Of a stretch of DNA of 64,000 nucleotides, positions 24,030 through 36,530 are shown in pieces. The notes beneath the pieces are model-generated. The model saw nothing but the letters and a program-made list of their open reading frames with translations, was not told where the DNA came from and made no database searches. Source of the stretch: Ceratotherium simum simum. Its lineage: Eukaryota; Chordata; Mammalia; Perissodactyla; Rhinocerotidae. Within the stretch, counting starts at the first letter, position 1. Every line of letters begins with the position of its first letter. The translations under genes were made by a program, and so were the position numbers. The stretch lies in assembly GCF_000283155.1 (NCBI RefSeq), contig NW_004454207.1, forward strand, positions 17,008,311-17,072,310. The letters are read 5' to 3'.

Positions 24030-24395
24030 GGGACATGCTACAAAATAACTGGCCAGGACTTTTAAAAGTTTCAAGGTCAGGGAAGACAAAGAAAGACTGT
24101 GGAACTGTCACAGATTGGAGGAGACTAGGACATGGCAACTAATGCAATGTGGATCAGCTGGACCCCATATCAGAAAAGAACCTTGGTGGGAAACCTGGTG
24201 ACATTTGAGTAAGATCTGTAAATCATTTCATCATATTGTATCAACTGTAATTTTCTGGTTATAATAATTGTTCAATGTTCTATAAAATGTTAACATTAGG
24301 GGAAGCTGAGTGCAGGGTGTACAGGAATTCTCTGCTACTTTTGCAAGTTTTCTGTAAATCTAAAATAATCTTAAAATAAAAAGCTAAAGAAATAT
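24030..24395 (+). mobile_element. Old L1 3' UTR
   Basis: Matches an ancient L1 3' end: AAGAAAGACTGTGGAACTGTCACAG, GAGACTAGGACATGGCAACT, and the closing CTTTTGCAAGTTTTCTGTAA...AAATAAAAAGC. The final part is shared with 63100-63372. Confidence 0.65.
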
Positions 24396-24574
24396 ATTTG
24401 TCTTGGGGAACAAACATAAAACTACAACCTCTGGTATCAGAAAAAATGAGACTATTTTTATTTGAAGATGTTTATATCTTTCGTGGAGCATATTTATGTC
24501 CCCAAACTGAGTATCTACCATGCATGGCATCCTACAAGTTGCTGTATGAGACAGAGAACTGGAGAAAACTTATT

Positions 24575-24727
24575 GTTTTTAATTTTTTTATTGATGTTTT
24601 AATAGTTTTTAACATTGTGAAATTTTGGGTTGTACATTTTTGTTTGTCCATCACCATATATATGTCTCCCTTCACCCCTTGTGCCCACCCCCCACCCCCA
24701 TTGACCCTGGTAACCACAATACAAAAT
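24575..24727 (-). mobile_element. 5'-truncated L1 3' end, antisense
   Basis: A short antisense L1 tail (TTTTTTTATTGATGTTTTAATAG ... CCCTGGTAACCACAAT). It is flanked by a perfect 10-bp TSD, AAAACTTATT (24565-24574 and 24728-24737). The severe 5' truncation is typical of target-primed reverse transcription. Confidence 0.85.
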
Positions 24728-24737
24728 AAAACTTATT

Positions 24738-25101
24738 TTTAATGCTTTTACGAAGGCAGTTTGGCAAGTACCAATGATGACATTTGTTAAACTCTAAAAT
24801 TATATAATATCTGAACACAAATGTTGAAAGACGCGAACAATCACACTATCCAATATGATGATCAAAGAGAGTATTTGAATCCGGGACACATGGCTACAGG
24901 ATTTAGAAGGTCCATACAAACAAAATGTTAAGGAGAATCTAATTCAAGTTTGAAGTTTGGGGGAAGAATGGTATACTGATATGATTATGGAGACTAATGA
25001 ATCATGCTTAGAGTTCTCGTGTATGAATGGAGGGAAATAAGTCTCGTATTAATCCAATTGTGACCAACTTTTACTGCCATGTTAAGGCATTTAGCCTTCA
25101 T
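24738..25101. other. Unique DNA, no gene seen
   Basis: No supported feature. Confidence 0.5.
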
Positions 25102-25116
25102 TGTATAGTCAGTCTT

Positions 25117-25326
25117 TTTTTTTTTTTTTTCCCTTTTTCTCCCCAAAGCCCCAGTAGATAGTTGTATGTCACAGTTGCACATCCTTCTAGTTGCTCTATG
25201 TGGGACACCGCCTCAGCATGGCCGGACAAGCGGTGTATCGGTGCATCGGGTGCGTGCCCAGGATCCGAACCCTGTCCACCAGTAGTGGAGCGCACGCACT
25301 CAACCGCTAAGCCATGGGGCCGGCCC
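25117..25326 (-). mobile_element. ERE1-type tRNA SINE, short form, antisense
   Basis: Poly(T), then the complement of CTACTGGGGCTTTGGGG, the body, and the complement of the tRNA head ending GGGGCCGGCCC. It is flanked by the 15-bp TSD TGTATAGTCAGTCTT (25102-25116 and 25327-25341). It lacks the duplicated tail modules. A 166-codon minus-strand ORF (25098-25598) runs across it and is an artefact. Confidence 0.95.
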
Positions 25327-25341
25327 TGTATAGTCAGTCTT

Positions 25342-25599
25342 AATTGATCAACGGATTTTGAGTGAGTGAGCCACATAAGAGCGCTGTGCCTCACAAAGTT
25401 CATGGCAGTAGGAAGTGAAAATTGGAATGAGGCAAGATGGGTAGCTAGGAGAACAGAGAGGAGACAATGGCAGTAATTCAGAAGGGCCAGACTCATATAC
25501 CCCACTGCCTGCTGGACTCTCAATAGAGAGTGCAACCTCATCCTAATATGTAGAAAACCAAGCTCTTGATCATCCCCCAAAACCACATATTGCACCATT
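25342..25599. other. Unassigned DNA
   Basis: Purine-rich at 25400-25480 and possibly part of an old LINE. No gene. Confidence 0.35.
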
Positions 25600-26365
25600 C
25601 TTTCCCGGTCTCAGTTAATTTCATCATCATTCTTCTAGTTACTCAAGACAAAAACTTTAAAGTAATTCTTGATGCCCCTCTCTCACCCACTATTTGATCC
25701 ATATTGTTTCTATCTTCAAAACATATCCAAAATGTGACCACTTCTTACTAGCTCTAATGCTAGCATCCTGGTCGATCATATTTTACCTGGATGAGCGTAA
25801 GAGCCCCCTAACTGACTCCCGACTTCTACTTGGCTCCCCATCAATTCTTTCTCAGCTGCTGAGGTGATTCTGTTAAAACAGAGATTAGTGCATGTGATGT
25901 CTTTGCTCAAAACCCTCCAAAGATCTCTAATCTTACTATGAGAAAAAGCCAAAATACCAAGTTACAAGGGTCACTAAGGTCCTACAAACACTCCAGGAAC
26001 ATTCCTGCCTCTGGGACTTGGCACTTGCTGATCCCTCTGGTTGAACTGCTCTTCCAAATATCCTTATGTTTCACTCCTTCACCTCCTTGAGGTCTTGACT
26101 CAAATCACCCTATAATTAAGGCATTTCCAGACCGCTCTATCTACAATTTGAAACCTGCTTCCCATCCCTATACGCCTTCCCTCATTTTCTCCTTAGCAGT
26201 TATCACCATCACACTTAATATAGTTTTTGCTTGTGTATTTTGTCTTTTGTCTCTCACATACTCATCCAGTTAGAATGTAAACAGCATTAAGGTGATAATT
26301 TTTGTTTGTTTTTTCATGGATCTATCTTAAATACCATATTATAAGTTAATATTTGTTGAATGAAG
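25600..26365 (+). mobile_element. L2-type LINE 3' region
   Basis: Long sense relic with CTCAAAACCCTCCAAAGATCTC, CACTTGCTGATCCCTCTGGTTGAACTGCTC, CCTTGAGGTCTTGACTCAAAT and the tail TTAATATTTGTTGAATGAA. These are hallmark phrases of the L2-type LINE 3' region. Confidence 0.7.
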
Positions 26366-27245
26366 TTAGTAGGAAATATTACCTAGAGTCAGCCCTGCTT
26401 TTCTTATTAATGTACCCATTGAACAGAATATTTTGAGCACCTTTTATGTGCTTGGACTTGAACCTAATAATACAATGCATTTTAGGATCTTTTAGGTTCC
26501 TGGGGAACAGGCATAAAAAAAGATATTTATAGTCCAGCGTTATATGAGGAGAGGTAAAATCTGGTTTTACACTCTCTAGTTTCAACAGGAAAATATCTCA
26601 CAGCCTCCAATCTTACTTTTATTGTGCAAACATTACCCTGTAGAAGCAGTAGGGCAGATGATCAACTAGAAGAAGTTGCTTAACTTGTTTTGCAGAAGTG
26701 ACCCAACACTAAGAAGAAAAAAAATCAAGGTGATGATCTTCAGTTCTGCTTGAGACTTCGTTATAAACTAAATTCACCTTTCTATTTCCTATTCAGGTGG
26801 TTTTCTATAAGGTGGGTCTCAATCCCTGCCAAGCAGCCATTCCAAGGAAATTTGGCATGATTCTTAATTATGCTTCCTCAGGCTGAAGTTTTGGCAATTC
26901 CTCCACGTAAGCAGACTCTGCTAGAGTGTGGGAGACACAGAATGAGAATACGCTGACAGCAATTGTTCTGTCTCTTTCATTTTCTTCTGAATCACTCCAC
27001 AGCCCAAGGATTCTGTGAAGTAACAAAATTGGTTGTTGTGTGTTATGGTCACATTGCCACCTCAACACCAGCAGTTGAAATCTCTTAGACATTTTAAAGT
27101 AGAGTTTTATATTTTATTTGCAGTTCAGGATTATTCTAATTCAAATATTCGCAGATATAAAATAGAGGGGGTCAAAAAATGCTCACACAAAAAAATAGTG
27201 TACCTAGTTAAAATTTGTGTGTATTAATAAAGAAATGTGTGATTT
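26366..27245. other. Unique DNA, no gene seen
   Basis: About 0.9 kb with no coding frame or confident repeat. Confidence 0.5.
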
Positions 27246-27255
27246 AAGATTCTTA

Positions 27256-27553
27256 CTGGGCCGGCCCCGTGGCTTAGCGGTTAAGTGCACGCGCTCTGCT
27301 GCTGGTGGCCCAGGTTCGGATCCCGGGCGCGCACCGACGCACCGCTTCTCCGGCCATGCTGAGGCTGCGTCCCACATACAGCAACTAGAAGGATGTGCAA
27401 CTATGACATACAACAATCTACTGGGGCTTTTGGGGGAAAAAAGGAGGAGGATTGGCAATAGATGTTAGCTCAGAGCCGGTCTTCCTCAGCAAAAAGAGGA
27501 AGATTAGCACGGATGTTAGCTCAGGGCTGATCTTCCTCGGAAAAAAAAAAAAA
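27256..27553 (+). mobile_element. ERE1-type tRNA SINE, long form
   Basis: A box TGGCTTAGCGG (27270-27280) and B box GGTTCGGATCC (27313-27323) are both intact. The tail has two copies of the GATGTTAGCTCAG...CTTCCTC module, then poly(A). TSD AAGATTCTTA (27246-27255 and 27554-27563). Very close to the copy at 15791-16087. Confidence 0.95.
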
Positions 27554-27563
27554 AAGATTCTTA

Positions 27564-28214
27564 GTCACTTTTTTCTAGAGGATTGTGGTTGGTATGTGTC
27601 AGTGTATGTATGTTTTGTTGCCAAGATTGAGGTGATATTACCACAGTGACCAAAACTATGATGAAATTCCCATTTATAAGAGTAATGGTTGTACCCCGTC
27701 TACCACAAAGAGGAAAAATGCCTAGACAAATTCATCATTGTTATGCTTTCTTGCCACAGTTTATTCTTTTCTACATTCTGTGGAAGTTCTTTAGGCCCTG
27801 TGGCTTCATCAATCATAAGATTTTTTATTATTTCAGAATCATGTGGCTGTAGCTCATAGACACATTCAAATGCCTTTCACGTTACTTTACTAAATACAGA
27901 ATATTTTTTTCAAACAGGCCAATTAGTGATTTTATTAATCTTATCACAATATAAAAATAGATATTAAATATTTCTGACATATACTACAGCCATGTCAGAA
28001 GTCTCTCAAACTATGTGATCACTGCCAATGGAGCAGAACTTTCCAGGGGCAATGCAGTACTATTTCTATATGCAATGAAGGAAAGTCAGACAACAAATGT
28101 AAGGTACCTTTTTGTAAATTACTAGATGGTAGAATTTTGTAAGAGATTTTTATAATGCTATTCAATTATTCAGTTACTGCTCCATTTGAGAGTTTGTCTC
28201 ATAGAAAGTATACA
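27564..28214. other. Unique DNA, no gene seen
   Basis: No supported feature. Confidence 0.5.
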
Positions 28215-28380
28215 AATACACAACATATATACATTTATATACACGTATGTATATCTGTGTTTATGATTATACATATGTTATATATGTTTATAAAGTATAT
28301 ATACAAACATATACTCGTATATAAACATATATATACACATACATAAATTCTATATATAGTATTTGTATATTGTATATAAT
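28215..28380. repeat. AT-rich TA/CA/TG microsatellite region
   Basis: Long run of interrupted TATATACA, ACATATAT and GTATATAT motifs. Low complexity and likely length-variable. Confidence 0.85.
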
Positions 28381-28931
28381 CTCTAGAAGATATAAGGAAC
28401 TTCCCTATTTTCAAATTGTTTTAATTGTTTTAGTGACTGTTTAGGTTTATAGGTAGAAGAATTATGAGTTCATGAATCGCTGATCATTCTTCTGTTCTTG
28501 TGAGAATAAGAGACTATTTCGATGATATACAGTCACCAAAGCATGTCGTATTCTCAAATGAGCTCACCATTGCCACCTCTGTTGCCAACGTAAAGACACA
28601 ACTTCCTAGGCAAGACACAATCAATCAAGTCACTTATTTGGAGTTAAAACAAACATCAATCATTAAGCAAAGATGTTTTACTCAATATCTAAATGGTTTA
28701 AAAATTGAATTTCTCGTGTAACTGTCCATTCAAAGACTCAAAGATGGTTCTTTGTTTTTGAAGAATATTCTTTATAGAGTTCTTCTCCACTTAGCAATGA
28801 AAAACATACATTTTAAACAATCATATTCCCTTTTGTCAGTCTGAGTCAGTTGCAATCTTTGGAGTTAACCTCTTCCAATAACCGGAGATAGCAATTGTAC
28901 AGTGGATAACTGGAATGTAGTTTATTCCAAG
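28381..28931. other. Unique DNA, no gene seen
   Basis: A 73-codon plus-strand ORF (28500-28721) is present but unrecognised. I see no splice-site pair or codon pattern supporting it. Confidence 0.45.
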
Positions 28932-28942
28932 CTAATGATTTT

Positions 28943-29134
28943 CTTTTCTTGCTGAGAAACTTAGCCCTGAGCTAACGACTGTGCCCATCTTCCTCTATTT
29001 TGTATGTGGGACACCGCCACAGCCTGGCTTCATAAGTGGTGTGTAGGTCCGCACCTGGGATCCGAACCTGCAAACCCTGGGCCACTGAAGCAGAGTGTGC
29101 AAGCTTAACCACTACTCCACCAGGCCAGCCCTGA
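28943..29134 (-). mobile_element. ERE2-type tRNA SINE, antisense
   Basis: Antisense tail module (TTAGCCCTGAGCTAACGACTGTG...), the complement of the body (TATTTTGTATGTGGGACACC), then the complement of the head ending ACCAGGCCAGCCC. A degenerate TSD is visible (CTAATGATTTT at about 28932 against CTAATGACTTT at about 29136). More diverged than the ERE1 copies. Confidence 0.85.
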
Positions 29135-29146
29135 GACTAATGACTT

Positions 29147-29799
29147 TTTGAAGCCTTTTGGGTGGTTATATTTATTCTGATGAGTACAGACCTAACTTTC
29201 TTGTGAAAAGAACAGGCTGTACTTCCAGGTGGTTGGATAAGTCCAGATTTGTTTTTGTATAATTCTTTGATTTCAGATGCTTACAGCTGTCTCATTCCTA
29301 TCAATACCAGCACTCTAAAATCTTACCCTGCTTGGTAAGCATCTGTCTCTGTAATTTCTTTATCACTACTTTACTTAGGAACAGAACAAAGAATCTATGT
29401 AGACCAGAAGATACCAAACTATGATGGCTGTTTTATATGATAAAAATATTTTGTAGACTTCCCACAAGATAATTATGATACTTGTAGCAGCCATTGGGTA
29501 AGAAATGCATCATGAAAAAAACTATTATGCTTTATTACTACATCATCTACATATATTTTAAAATACTAATACATGTTATTTACCTAGTCTGTTTGGATTT
29601 TCAGAGTTTTTTCAATAATTAGGATGCCTTCTCAAAGGTCTCTACCTTGATGCATGAAAACCAGTGGTTTGGAACAATTGATATCAGGTGGGTGATATTA
29701 GGTGTCCAATGACCCCCCCATCTGACATTTGATATATTTTCCAAAGAGATGTGGTAGAGTGTGAAAATAACAAAGACCTGCTCTATCAGCAGTAATTCA
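29147..29799. other. Unique DNA, no gene seen
   Basis: No supported feature. Confidence 0.5.
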
Positions 29800-29880
29800 A
29801 ACAGGTTCAGTAACTTGTTAAGGTCACACAAGTGGTTGATTTCAAAGCCAGGCCTAAATCTGGATTATACAGACTTTGAA
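29800..29880 (-). mobile_element. MIR SINE fragment
   Basis: AACTTGTTAAGGTCACACAAGTGG followed by a CAAAGCCAGGCC segment, the antisense MIR centre. Confidence 0.5.
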
Positions 29881-30059
29881 AGCATCTTGAAATATAGCAA
29901 GCGCTATAGCACTATCAGGTAATTCAGTTTCAAAATTGTCCAGAAGATGGAGATGTGGAGGTTAAAATTATCACGCAACCTGGGGAGTCATTGATTATAA
30001 TGTATTTTATGCACTTTTAGAGGCAAAAGCACGTGGCTTGGCATCAGAAGTGGAAAGGC

Positions 30060-30295
30060 GATTGTGGTGGAATGAGTGCTGGATTTGGCATCAGAATTGC
30101 TCTTTTAAGTCTCAGTGCTACTACCAACTAGATATGTGACCTATGGCATATCCCTTAAACATCTCTGACCCTCTATTCCTTTTTCTGTAAAAATAAGAAT
30201 AATAATACGTTCTCTGCCTACCATTTAGGAAGATTGAGAGAATCAAAATTGATATTTGAAAATACTTTGTTAATCTGTATGGAGCTTGAGGTAAA
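30060..30295 (+). mobile_element. MIR SINE
   Basis: Sense MIR, nearly complete: GAGTGCTGGATTTGGCATCA, ACTAGATATGTGACCTATGG, CCTTTTTCTGTAAAAATAAG, and a decayed tail. Confidence 0.75.
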
Positions 30296-30304
30296 CAAAT
30301 AGTA

Positions 30305-30420
30305 CACTTCAATAGATATTGATTGTGGCATGCCTCTGTGCCACACATTGTGCAAAGTCCTGGGAATACAGGACTGAACAAAATAGACATGATCCTACTT
30401 TAAGGACTTTTGCATTCTAG
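30305..30420 (+). mobile_element. Old LINE (L2/CR1-type) fragment
   Basis: Resembles the common mammalian phrase TGTGCCAGGCACTGT...GGGATACAGCAGTGAACAAAACAGAC...ATTCTAGT (here GGGAATACAGGACTGAACAA and GCATTCTAGTAAAATG). The same family recurs at 50838-50960. Confidence 0.5.
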
Positions 30421-30734
30421 TAAAATGAATACTTAAGTATGGCATTCTGTAATTTACCAGAGGCTTTCTTATTCATTGACCCGCTTGAGTTTAACAACAG
30501 TACGAGGCAAACAGGACAGTGATAGTAATAACAAAACAACAACAACTAACATTCCTAGTCCTCGAATGTAAAAGAAGACTTTCAGATTGTTTAAAGACAG
30601 CTATGTGGTGGAGTAGAAAGAAGGAAAAAATGGGGACAGGGGCACCATAACACTAGAAGCAAATGAATTATCTGGGCATTCTTTTCTGTATGGTATCATG
30701 TTAGAGTCATATGATCATAATGAGCTCCTTTCAG
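30421..30734. other. Unique DNA, no gene seen
   Basis: No supported feature. An AACAACAACAAC run lies near 30535. Confidence 0.5.
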
Positions 30735-30880
30735 TAGATACAAGGTAAATTTTTTTATCTTGATATCATAAATTGAGAAACTAAAGCTTAAAATCACCAT
30801 GTGACCTGCCCTAGATGGCACTCCTAATGAGTGGAAAAGCAAGGATTGTTATCGCCATTGTACGAGGCTCCTCCCACCAC
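30735..30880 (-). mobile_element. MIR SINE fragment
   Basis: Antisense MIR centre (AATTGAGAAACTAAAGCTTA, then TGTGACCTGCCCTAGATGGC). Confidence 0.5.
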
Positions 30881-31779
30881 ACCAAGATGCTGACCACATC
30901 CAGGACATGAAGCCAGAACTTCAGTACTGAAAACAAACAAACCAAACTATCCCAGTCAGCAGCATATCACCAACTACTCCCCTTTTTGATTCTGCTGTGT
31001 CTACAAATGGTTCCAAAATCCCACCTAGCTCATCAGGCTTAAAGTCAAAGTTTAATCATCTTTATTTGTCATCCCATGTGAAACACTATCTATTTCACTT
31101 TGACAGTGTTTTTAGTCCTGCTGCTTCTACGTGGTTTTGACCTGGCTAATTCTCCTAGTAATTGTTGCCAGAGCTCCAAAGTGGCAGCTAGCTTGGATCC
31201 CTCACCTGCCTGATCCAACTGTCTTAGTTTGCATCTCCCCAGTAGCAGACTATGAGACAAGGCTTCAGGTGCTGGTAGTTTATTTGAAACGTGATCCCCA
31301 GACACACCAGTCAGAGAATGGGGAAGTGAGACAGAAACAGAAGTCAGCCAATAAATGGTGTGTTATCCAGAAAGTCACCACTGTGGACAGCTGGAGTTCC
31401 TAATGAGGAATCCTAGGAACCAGTGTAAAGCATCCACTTCAGAGTTGTTCTATCTGAAGGTCACAGGAGCTTCGTTCATACACCAGCTCCCATCAGTCAT
31501 TGGCTTAGGGCTACTCCCTAGGGGCTTTAAGTCTTCAGCTCTTTCTGCTTATAGTGCAAGTGGAAAGAGCCACTCAGGCAGCCAGGGAAAGCCCTCAGGC
31601 CAAAGAACTGAGGTCTGACAGTTGGAAGTCAAGCCAGAGTACGCAGAAAAAATATCGGCCAGGGAATGTGTCTGGGACACTGACCATGCCTGCTGCCTTA
31701 GCCTATGCGTTGTTTCCAAAGTAATCTTAGTGCATGTCTCTGCTGGAGGAAGCTATGTTAGGCTGCTCACAGTATGCCT
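30881..31779. other. Unassigned DNA, part repeat-like
   Basis: The stretch 31220-31620 is GC-richer and has the feel of an old LTR or other repeat (starting CTGTCTTAGTTTGCATCTCCC), but I cannot name a family. Overlapping ORFs of 87-90 codons on the plus strand have no recognisable product. Confidence 0.3.
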
Positions 31780-32010
31780 TGTGACTTCCAACTTTCATGC
31801 CTTTTCTCATACTTTTCTTGAGTATGGTTTTCTCCTTTACTCCCAAATCCATATAGTAAAATTTTACCCATTTTTTAAGATACACATTGTAGGCATTTGT
31901 GATTACATACTATCTTATTTTCTGTAATAGCTTGGTGTCATCCACTGGCACAATGTCCTGTGTATAACAGAGGCTTAACAAATGTTTGTGGACTCGTTGT
32001 CTGAATGCAT
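31780..32010 (+). mobile_element. L2 LINE tail fragment
   Basis: Weak L2 body followed by the characteristic tail CAGAGGCTTAACAAATGTTTGTGGAC. Confidence 0.45.
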
Positions 32011-32236
32011 ACCAAATTGTGAACTTTTCATTGTTCAAAGAAAACAAAAATTCTAAATATGTAACTTTCTGAAATTGCCGCATACAAACTAGATTTGTTT
32101 CTAGCAATTAATCCCTGGTATCCAGTGAACAATAGCAATCACTTTGGTCAATTACAATATGTAATACTTCCAAATAGCTTTCTGTTACGAGGATTTGACA
32201 ACTGATACTTCTTAGAGTAAAATCATCTTCGGTCGG

Positions 32237-32736
32237 TGTATCTGTTACCTACTGCTGCTGTAACAAATGACCACAAACTTAGTAGCTTAAACAACACAAA
32301 TTTATTATAGGTCTGGAAGTCAGATATCCAAAGTAGATCTCACTGGGCTAAAATCAAAATGTCAGCATTCTTTTCTGGAAGCTCTAGGGGAAAATCTGTT
32401 TTGTTGCCTTTTCCAGCTTCTAAAGGCTGCTTATTTTCCTTGGGTCTTGGCTCTTTTCCATCTTCAAAGCCAGCAATGACCTGGTTAAGTCTCTCTCACA
32501 TTGTGTTCCTCTGACACTAACTCTTCTGCCTCCCTCTTCCACATTTAAATCCCTTGTAATTACATTGGGCCCACCAGGGTAATCTAGGCATATCTCCACA
32601 TGGTCAAGTCAGCTGATTAGCAAACTGAATTTCATCTGCTACCTTCATTCCCCTTTGACATGTAAGGTAACATATTCAGAGGTTCAGGAGATTAGGACAT
32701 GGACATCTTTGGGAGGCCATTATTCTGCTTACCACA
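32237..32736 (+). mobile_element. Full-length MLT1-type MaLR LTR
   Basis: About 500 bp, from TGTATCTGTTACCTACTGCT to GCTTACCACA. It matches an MLT1A-type LTR throughout: AACAAATGACCACAAACTTAG, CTCACTGGGCTAAAATCAAA, CTTTTCCAGCTTCTAAAGGC, ACATTGGGCCCACCAGGGTA and GGACATCTTTGGGAGGCCATT. A solitary LTR; no internal sequence beside it. It serves as the local reference for the partial copies at 5190, 48820 and 52290. Confidence 0.9.
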
Positions 32737-34539
32737 TTTGGGATGTCTCACTTTCCCCCCGTAACTCAATAAAATAACCCTATTCATTTGAATTTATCTG
32801 GTAAAATATTTAAGATGTAATCCAAAAGCCCTTGATGCTAGAGATTGAGTTATGGTTTCAACAAATGGTGTCTCATGTATCGTAAAACAATATGGATATT
32901 TCATTTAGAAAGAGAAAAGTTAATTTAGAAAATTAGAACTTCTGTGTGTATGCATAATAGTTTTGCTACCCAAGGTTTGGCTATTGACCTACTTTTAGCA
33001 TTTCCAAAATAAACTTGTCATTTGTGTCATTATCATAGCTGATTATAAAGTAAATTACTTATACTGACCACATTGAGCAAATTAAGCCATTTAGCTTATG
33101 GAAATATATCATAAAGTGTGGACATTACATTTGTACTTGATTCCAATAGTGGTTAAAGGACATTAGAAGGATATGCTGCTCATTATTAGAATGAGAACTT
33201 GCAAAATAATCCAGAAATTGAATCACAGGATAAACATGTAAACTGAACACAAGAAAAAAATGTATACTATACTACAATTAGAGAGAAAACTTGAAAACCA
33301 TCTCCCATAAGCTCTTTGCTTTTCTTGGGAAGTGGTTGCTGTCATCAGAAACAGCACTTGTTAGGCCTTGCATGCTCATGATCCACATCTATTAGAGATT
33401 TATCTTCTGTGATCTCTCTTAGCACTCCCCATCCCACCAAGGCCTTACACACATGTGTTTCCGATGATGCCCAATTGGGTCTTCATCTCGGGTTATTGTT
33501 CATGATTTGGACATTCCTAGTTTTCTCAATGAAGAAAGGCTAGTTGATGACTTCTTAACTCAGTTGTTCTTTTTTTTTTTTTTTCATTTCTTGGAATCAA
33601 AATTGTTACTAGTTAAGCTGGAAAATTAATCTGTGAAAAAGTAATAATAGTTTGTCCTGTTCTTCTAACAGTATAAAGATTGTATATTACCAGTTGCCTT
33701 CTGGATAAGTGTGAATGTAAAATGATTAAGCTAAGTTTTTAAACCAAAAAGATTAGAACTTAAACAGTAATGTTAGTGTGTTTTCGTCTTCAAGGCATTT
33801 ATTTTGAGAAGACAAGCTCTTATTCCAGTGACGCTGACATTAATGTAGTATCTTTAACCAAATCTACCTGTTGTTCACCCACTTGGTGCCAAAAGAGTTT
33901 TTCCTCATTTCATAAATTCTACTTTTATAGCAATCTTAAATGCTTTCTGAGATGAGGTATGCTAAAAAATATACATGTAAAAGAAAATCTACTCTTAATC
34001 GACAAAGAACTCAAATATTTTGTTGAGTTGAAGTTAACCAAATGAGGCATCATTTGTTTTTTGACTTGGACCCTCTATAGTGAAAGTTCCATTGTTGTCT
34101 TTAAATAAGTCCATTCTTCCAGGACTGGCTAAAAAGCCCAATTTAACAGGAGCCCTCAGGTGCATTCATCGTCTTCATTAACTGCCTGTGTTAGAAATGC
34201 CATTCATATAACATGTCCACCAAAAATACTCAAAAGTGGATGACTTTACTTATGCTGATTGTTGAGTTGTAAAAAATTGTGGAGATTTCTTACTAGAATT
34301 TGGCATAATGATCCATCTCATGAGTCTTTCCTTTAAATATGAAATAGCACTTTGAGTATAGTAGTGTCACATATACATGCTTTTGAGTAGATTGTAAGTT
34401 TCTTGCAAGTTTCTTGCAAGAATTTCGTTACATTTTACCTTCACCCTAACATGAAATTAGCAGTTACTATTTCAAAGCATGCATTATCTTTCTAGCCTCT
34501 TTATAAGTAATTATTTTATTTTTGCATTTATTTTTCTAG
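32737..34539. other. Unique DNA, no gene seen
   Basis: About 1.8 kb without recognisable repeats, apart from a T-run at 33569-33584. No gene. Confidence 0.55.
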
Positions 34540-34584
34540 CATTTATTAGCATTATAATGTGATGGGCAGACAGGTTATTAATTT

Positions 34585-34690
34585 AATTTTACATCAATAA
34601 TTTGTTAATATAAATTAATATATAAATATAATAATTTATTTTGTATTATTATAAATATTACATATTTATAATTTATTATTTAACTTATTT
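34585..34690. repeat. AT-rich low-complexity tract
   Basis: Almost pure A/T (TTAATATAAATTAATATATAA and similar). Confidence 0.8.
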
Positions 34691-34699
34691 AATGCATCT

Positions 34700-34845
34700 A
34701 TTCCCCTCAACAATATTGTAAGATATGTGTTACTAATGCAATTTACAGAGACAAATCAGAGCTAAGAGAAGATAAGCAAATAAGCCCAAGGACTCTCAGC
34801 TAGGCAGAATTCAAACCCTGGTTTGTCTGACTCCAAAGATGGATA
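34700..34845 (-). mobile_element. MIR SINE
   Basis: Antisense MIR: AATATTGTAAGATATGTGTTACT, GCAATTTACAGAGACAAAT, CAGCTAGGCAGAATTCAAACCCTGG, TGTCTGACTCC. Confidence 0.65.
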
Positions 34846-36299
34846 TAATTCCTTGTTAATGTGCTACACTGCTTGTAATTTTCCATGAGCCTAGCACAGT
34901 ATGCTCTGTTGAGTTGAAGCATATTTTGGAAGGGAGATACAACAGTAAATGAGATAGCAAAGAGAAAATGATGATTGAGGCTGCTTCTTAGAACCAAAGA
35001 CAGACTCGGAAGCCTACTATAGGTCACAGTTGGCATTATATTCACTTAGAAGGATATAAAACAGGAATTAGCGTCAAGTGTCCTTCTCCCTTGAGAGTTG
35101 TCCTCACAGCAGTCTATGTAGCAGTCCCTACAGCCATCTGAGGGTGTTATATTTTAACCACCCCTTCCACCCACTCCCCATACCATGGAACAAGAATCAC
35201 ATTGGGCAGGTATGGGAATCACCCAGGCTTAAAAGCCTCATTCCCCAGTAGCCAATATATCTTGTATCAGATCTGTAGTCATAGCCCCTGGTAACATGTC
35301 CAGTTACAAGTCATCACAGTTAGGGAAGTCCAGAGATACAACATCCAGATCAGGCATTTATAGTTCGTTTATAGTTTCTTCTAGTCCACATGAGATTTAC
35401 CAATCAGGACTCATTTTTCCCATAATTGTATGGCATTATAACATATTTGATATACCACCTTTATCCGTTTCCAGAGGATCAGAGCTGGAAAGTTGACCAA
35501 ATATCAGATTCTAATGCAGAAGGTCAAAGCGTTTTGGTAACCCTTTGCCCAAAATAATTAAATTGTGGGGTTCTTAAAAAGTAGATTTTGGGATTGGTTA
35601 TGTTATTAAGGATGACAATATTTGGGTATGACCTCAAAACTTGATAGTTGAGATGAGGTGAAGGTAAAAATCCTTGAGATTGAGGAGATAAAAGAACTGA
35701 GAGGTCAAGGTGTGAGACGGAGCACCTTTGTGTCTGTTGAAATAACCAAAATGTGGATGGGTGAATGGGACAGAGACTCAGGCTGTAAAACTCTTACTAA
35801 AGGAGAGGAAATGACAAGGAGGTCTTCAGATGACTGTAGCTTTGAGGGAAGGTAGATGATGAAGTCTGATGGCATGAACTTCAAATGAGCTGAGTTTATT
35901 GGAGGGAGAAGAGGACAATTCAGTTGGCAGAAGCAATTGAGAGCAAGGGAAACACCTACTCTACATCCAGTTTCCAATTTTTAGTCTCATAATTCATTGA
36001 AGTATTCTGAAATATTTGAACAAAGGTATTAAATGGTAAGGGGGAAAAATACAATTTACGCATGAATTTATAAATGTTGCCGTGTTTGTATATGTGTGTC
36101 CAATACCGTTTCTACAGATCAGTTGTGAGTGTAACTAGGATTTATAATAAATCAAAACAAGAACAAGCACACTGCTTGTGTTAATATACAGGATAATATG
36201 TTAACATAGGGAATGTTAATTAGTGTTAATATAGGGAATTACATGGTGTAGCTTTGTTAGTGGGTTATTATTTGGGGGGATCTTTTCTGATAACATAGC
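34846..36299. other. Unique or unassigned DNA, no gene seen
   Basis: The purine-rich stretch 35640-35960 may be an old repeat. Its 65- and 90-codon ORFs on opposite strands are unrecognised. Confidence 0.45.
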
Positions 36300-36530
36300 A
36301 GAAGTGGAGCTGAATTCTCAAGCTTTCATCTATTAGCTGCATGATCTTGGGCAAATTAGTCTACTTCACTAAGCCTCAGATTTATCTTCAAAGAAAGTAG
36401 TACACCAATATTACTTACTTCACAGGATTGTAGTCAGGATTAAATGACAAAATGCACATGAGGAGTTTAGCACAGTACCTGGTATAATAAATGCTTAATA
36501 AAGGTTAGCTATCAATGTTATTATTGTAAT
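36300..36530 (+). mobile_element. MIR SINE
   Basis: Sense MIR, including CTGCATGATCTTGGGCAAATTAG, TTCACAGGATTGTAGTCAGG and TTTAGCACAGTACCTGGTATAATAAATGC. Confidence 0.8.

Noticed and set aside
25098..25598. 166-codon minus-strand ORF, the longest in the window
   Set aside because: A large part reads through the antisense ERE1 at 25117-25326, including its poly(T) stretch, so it is a repeat artefact.
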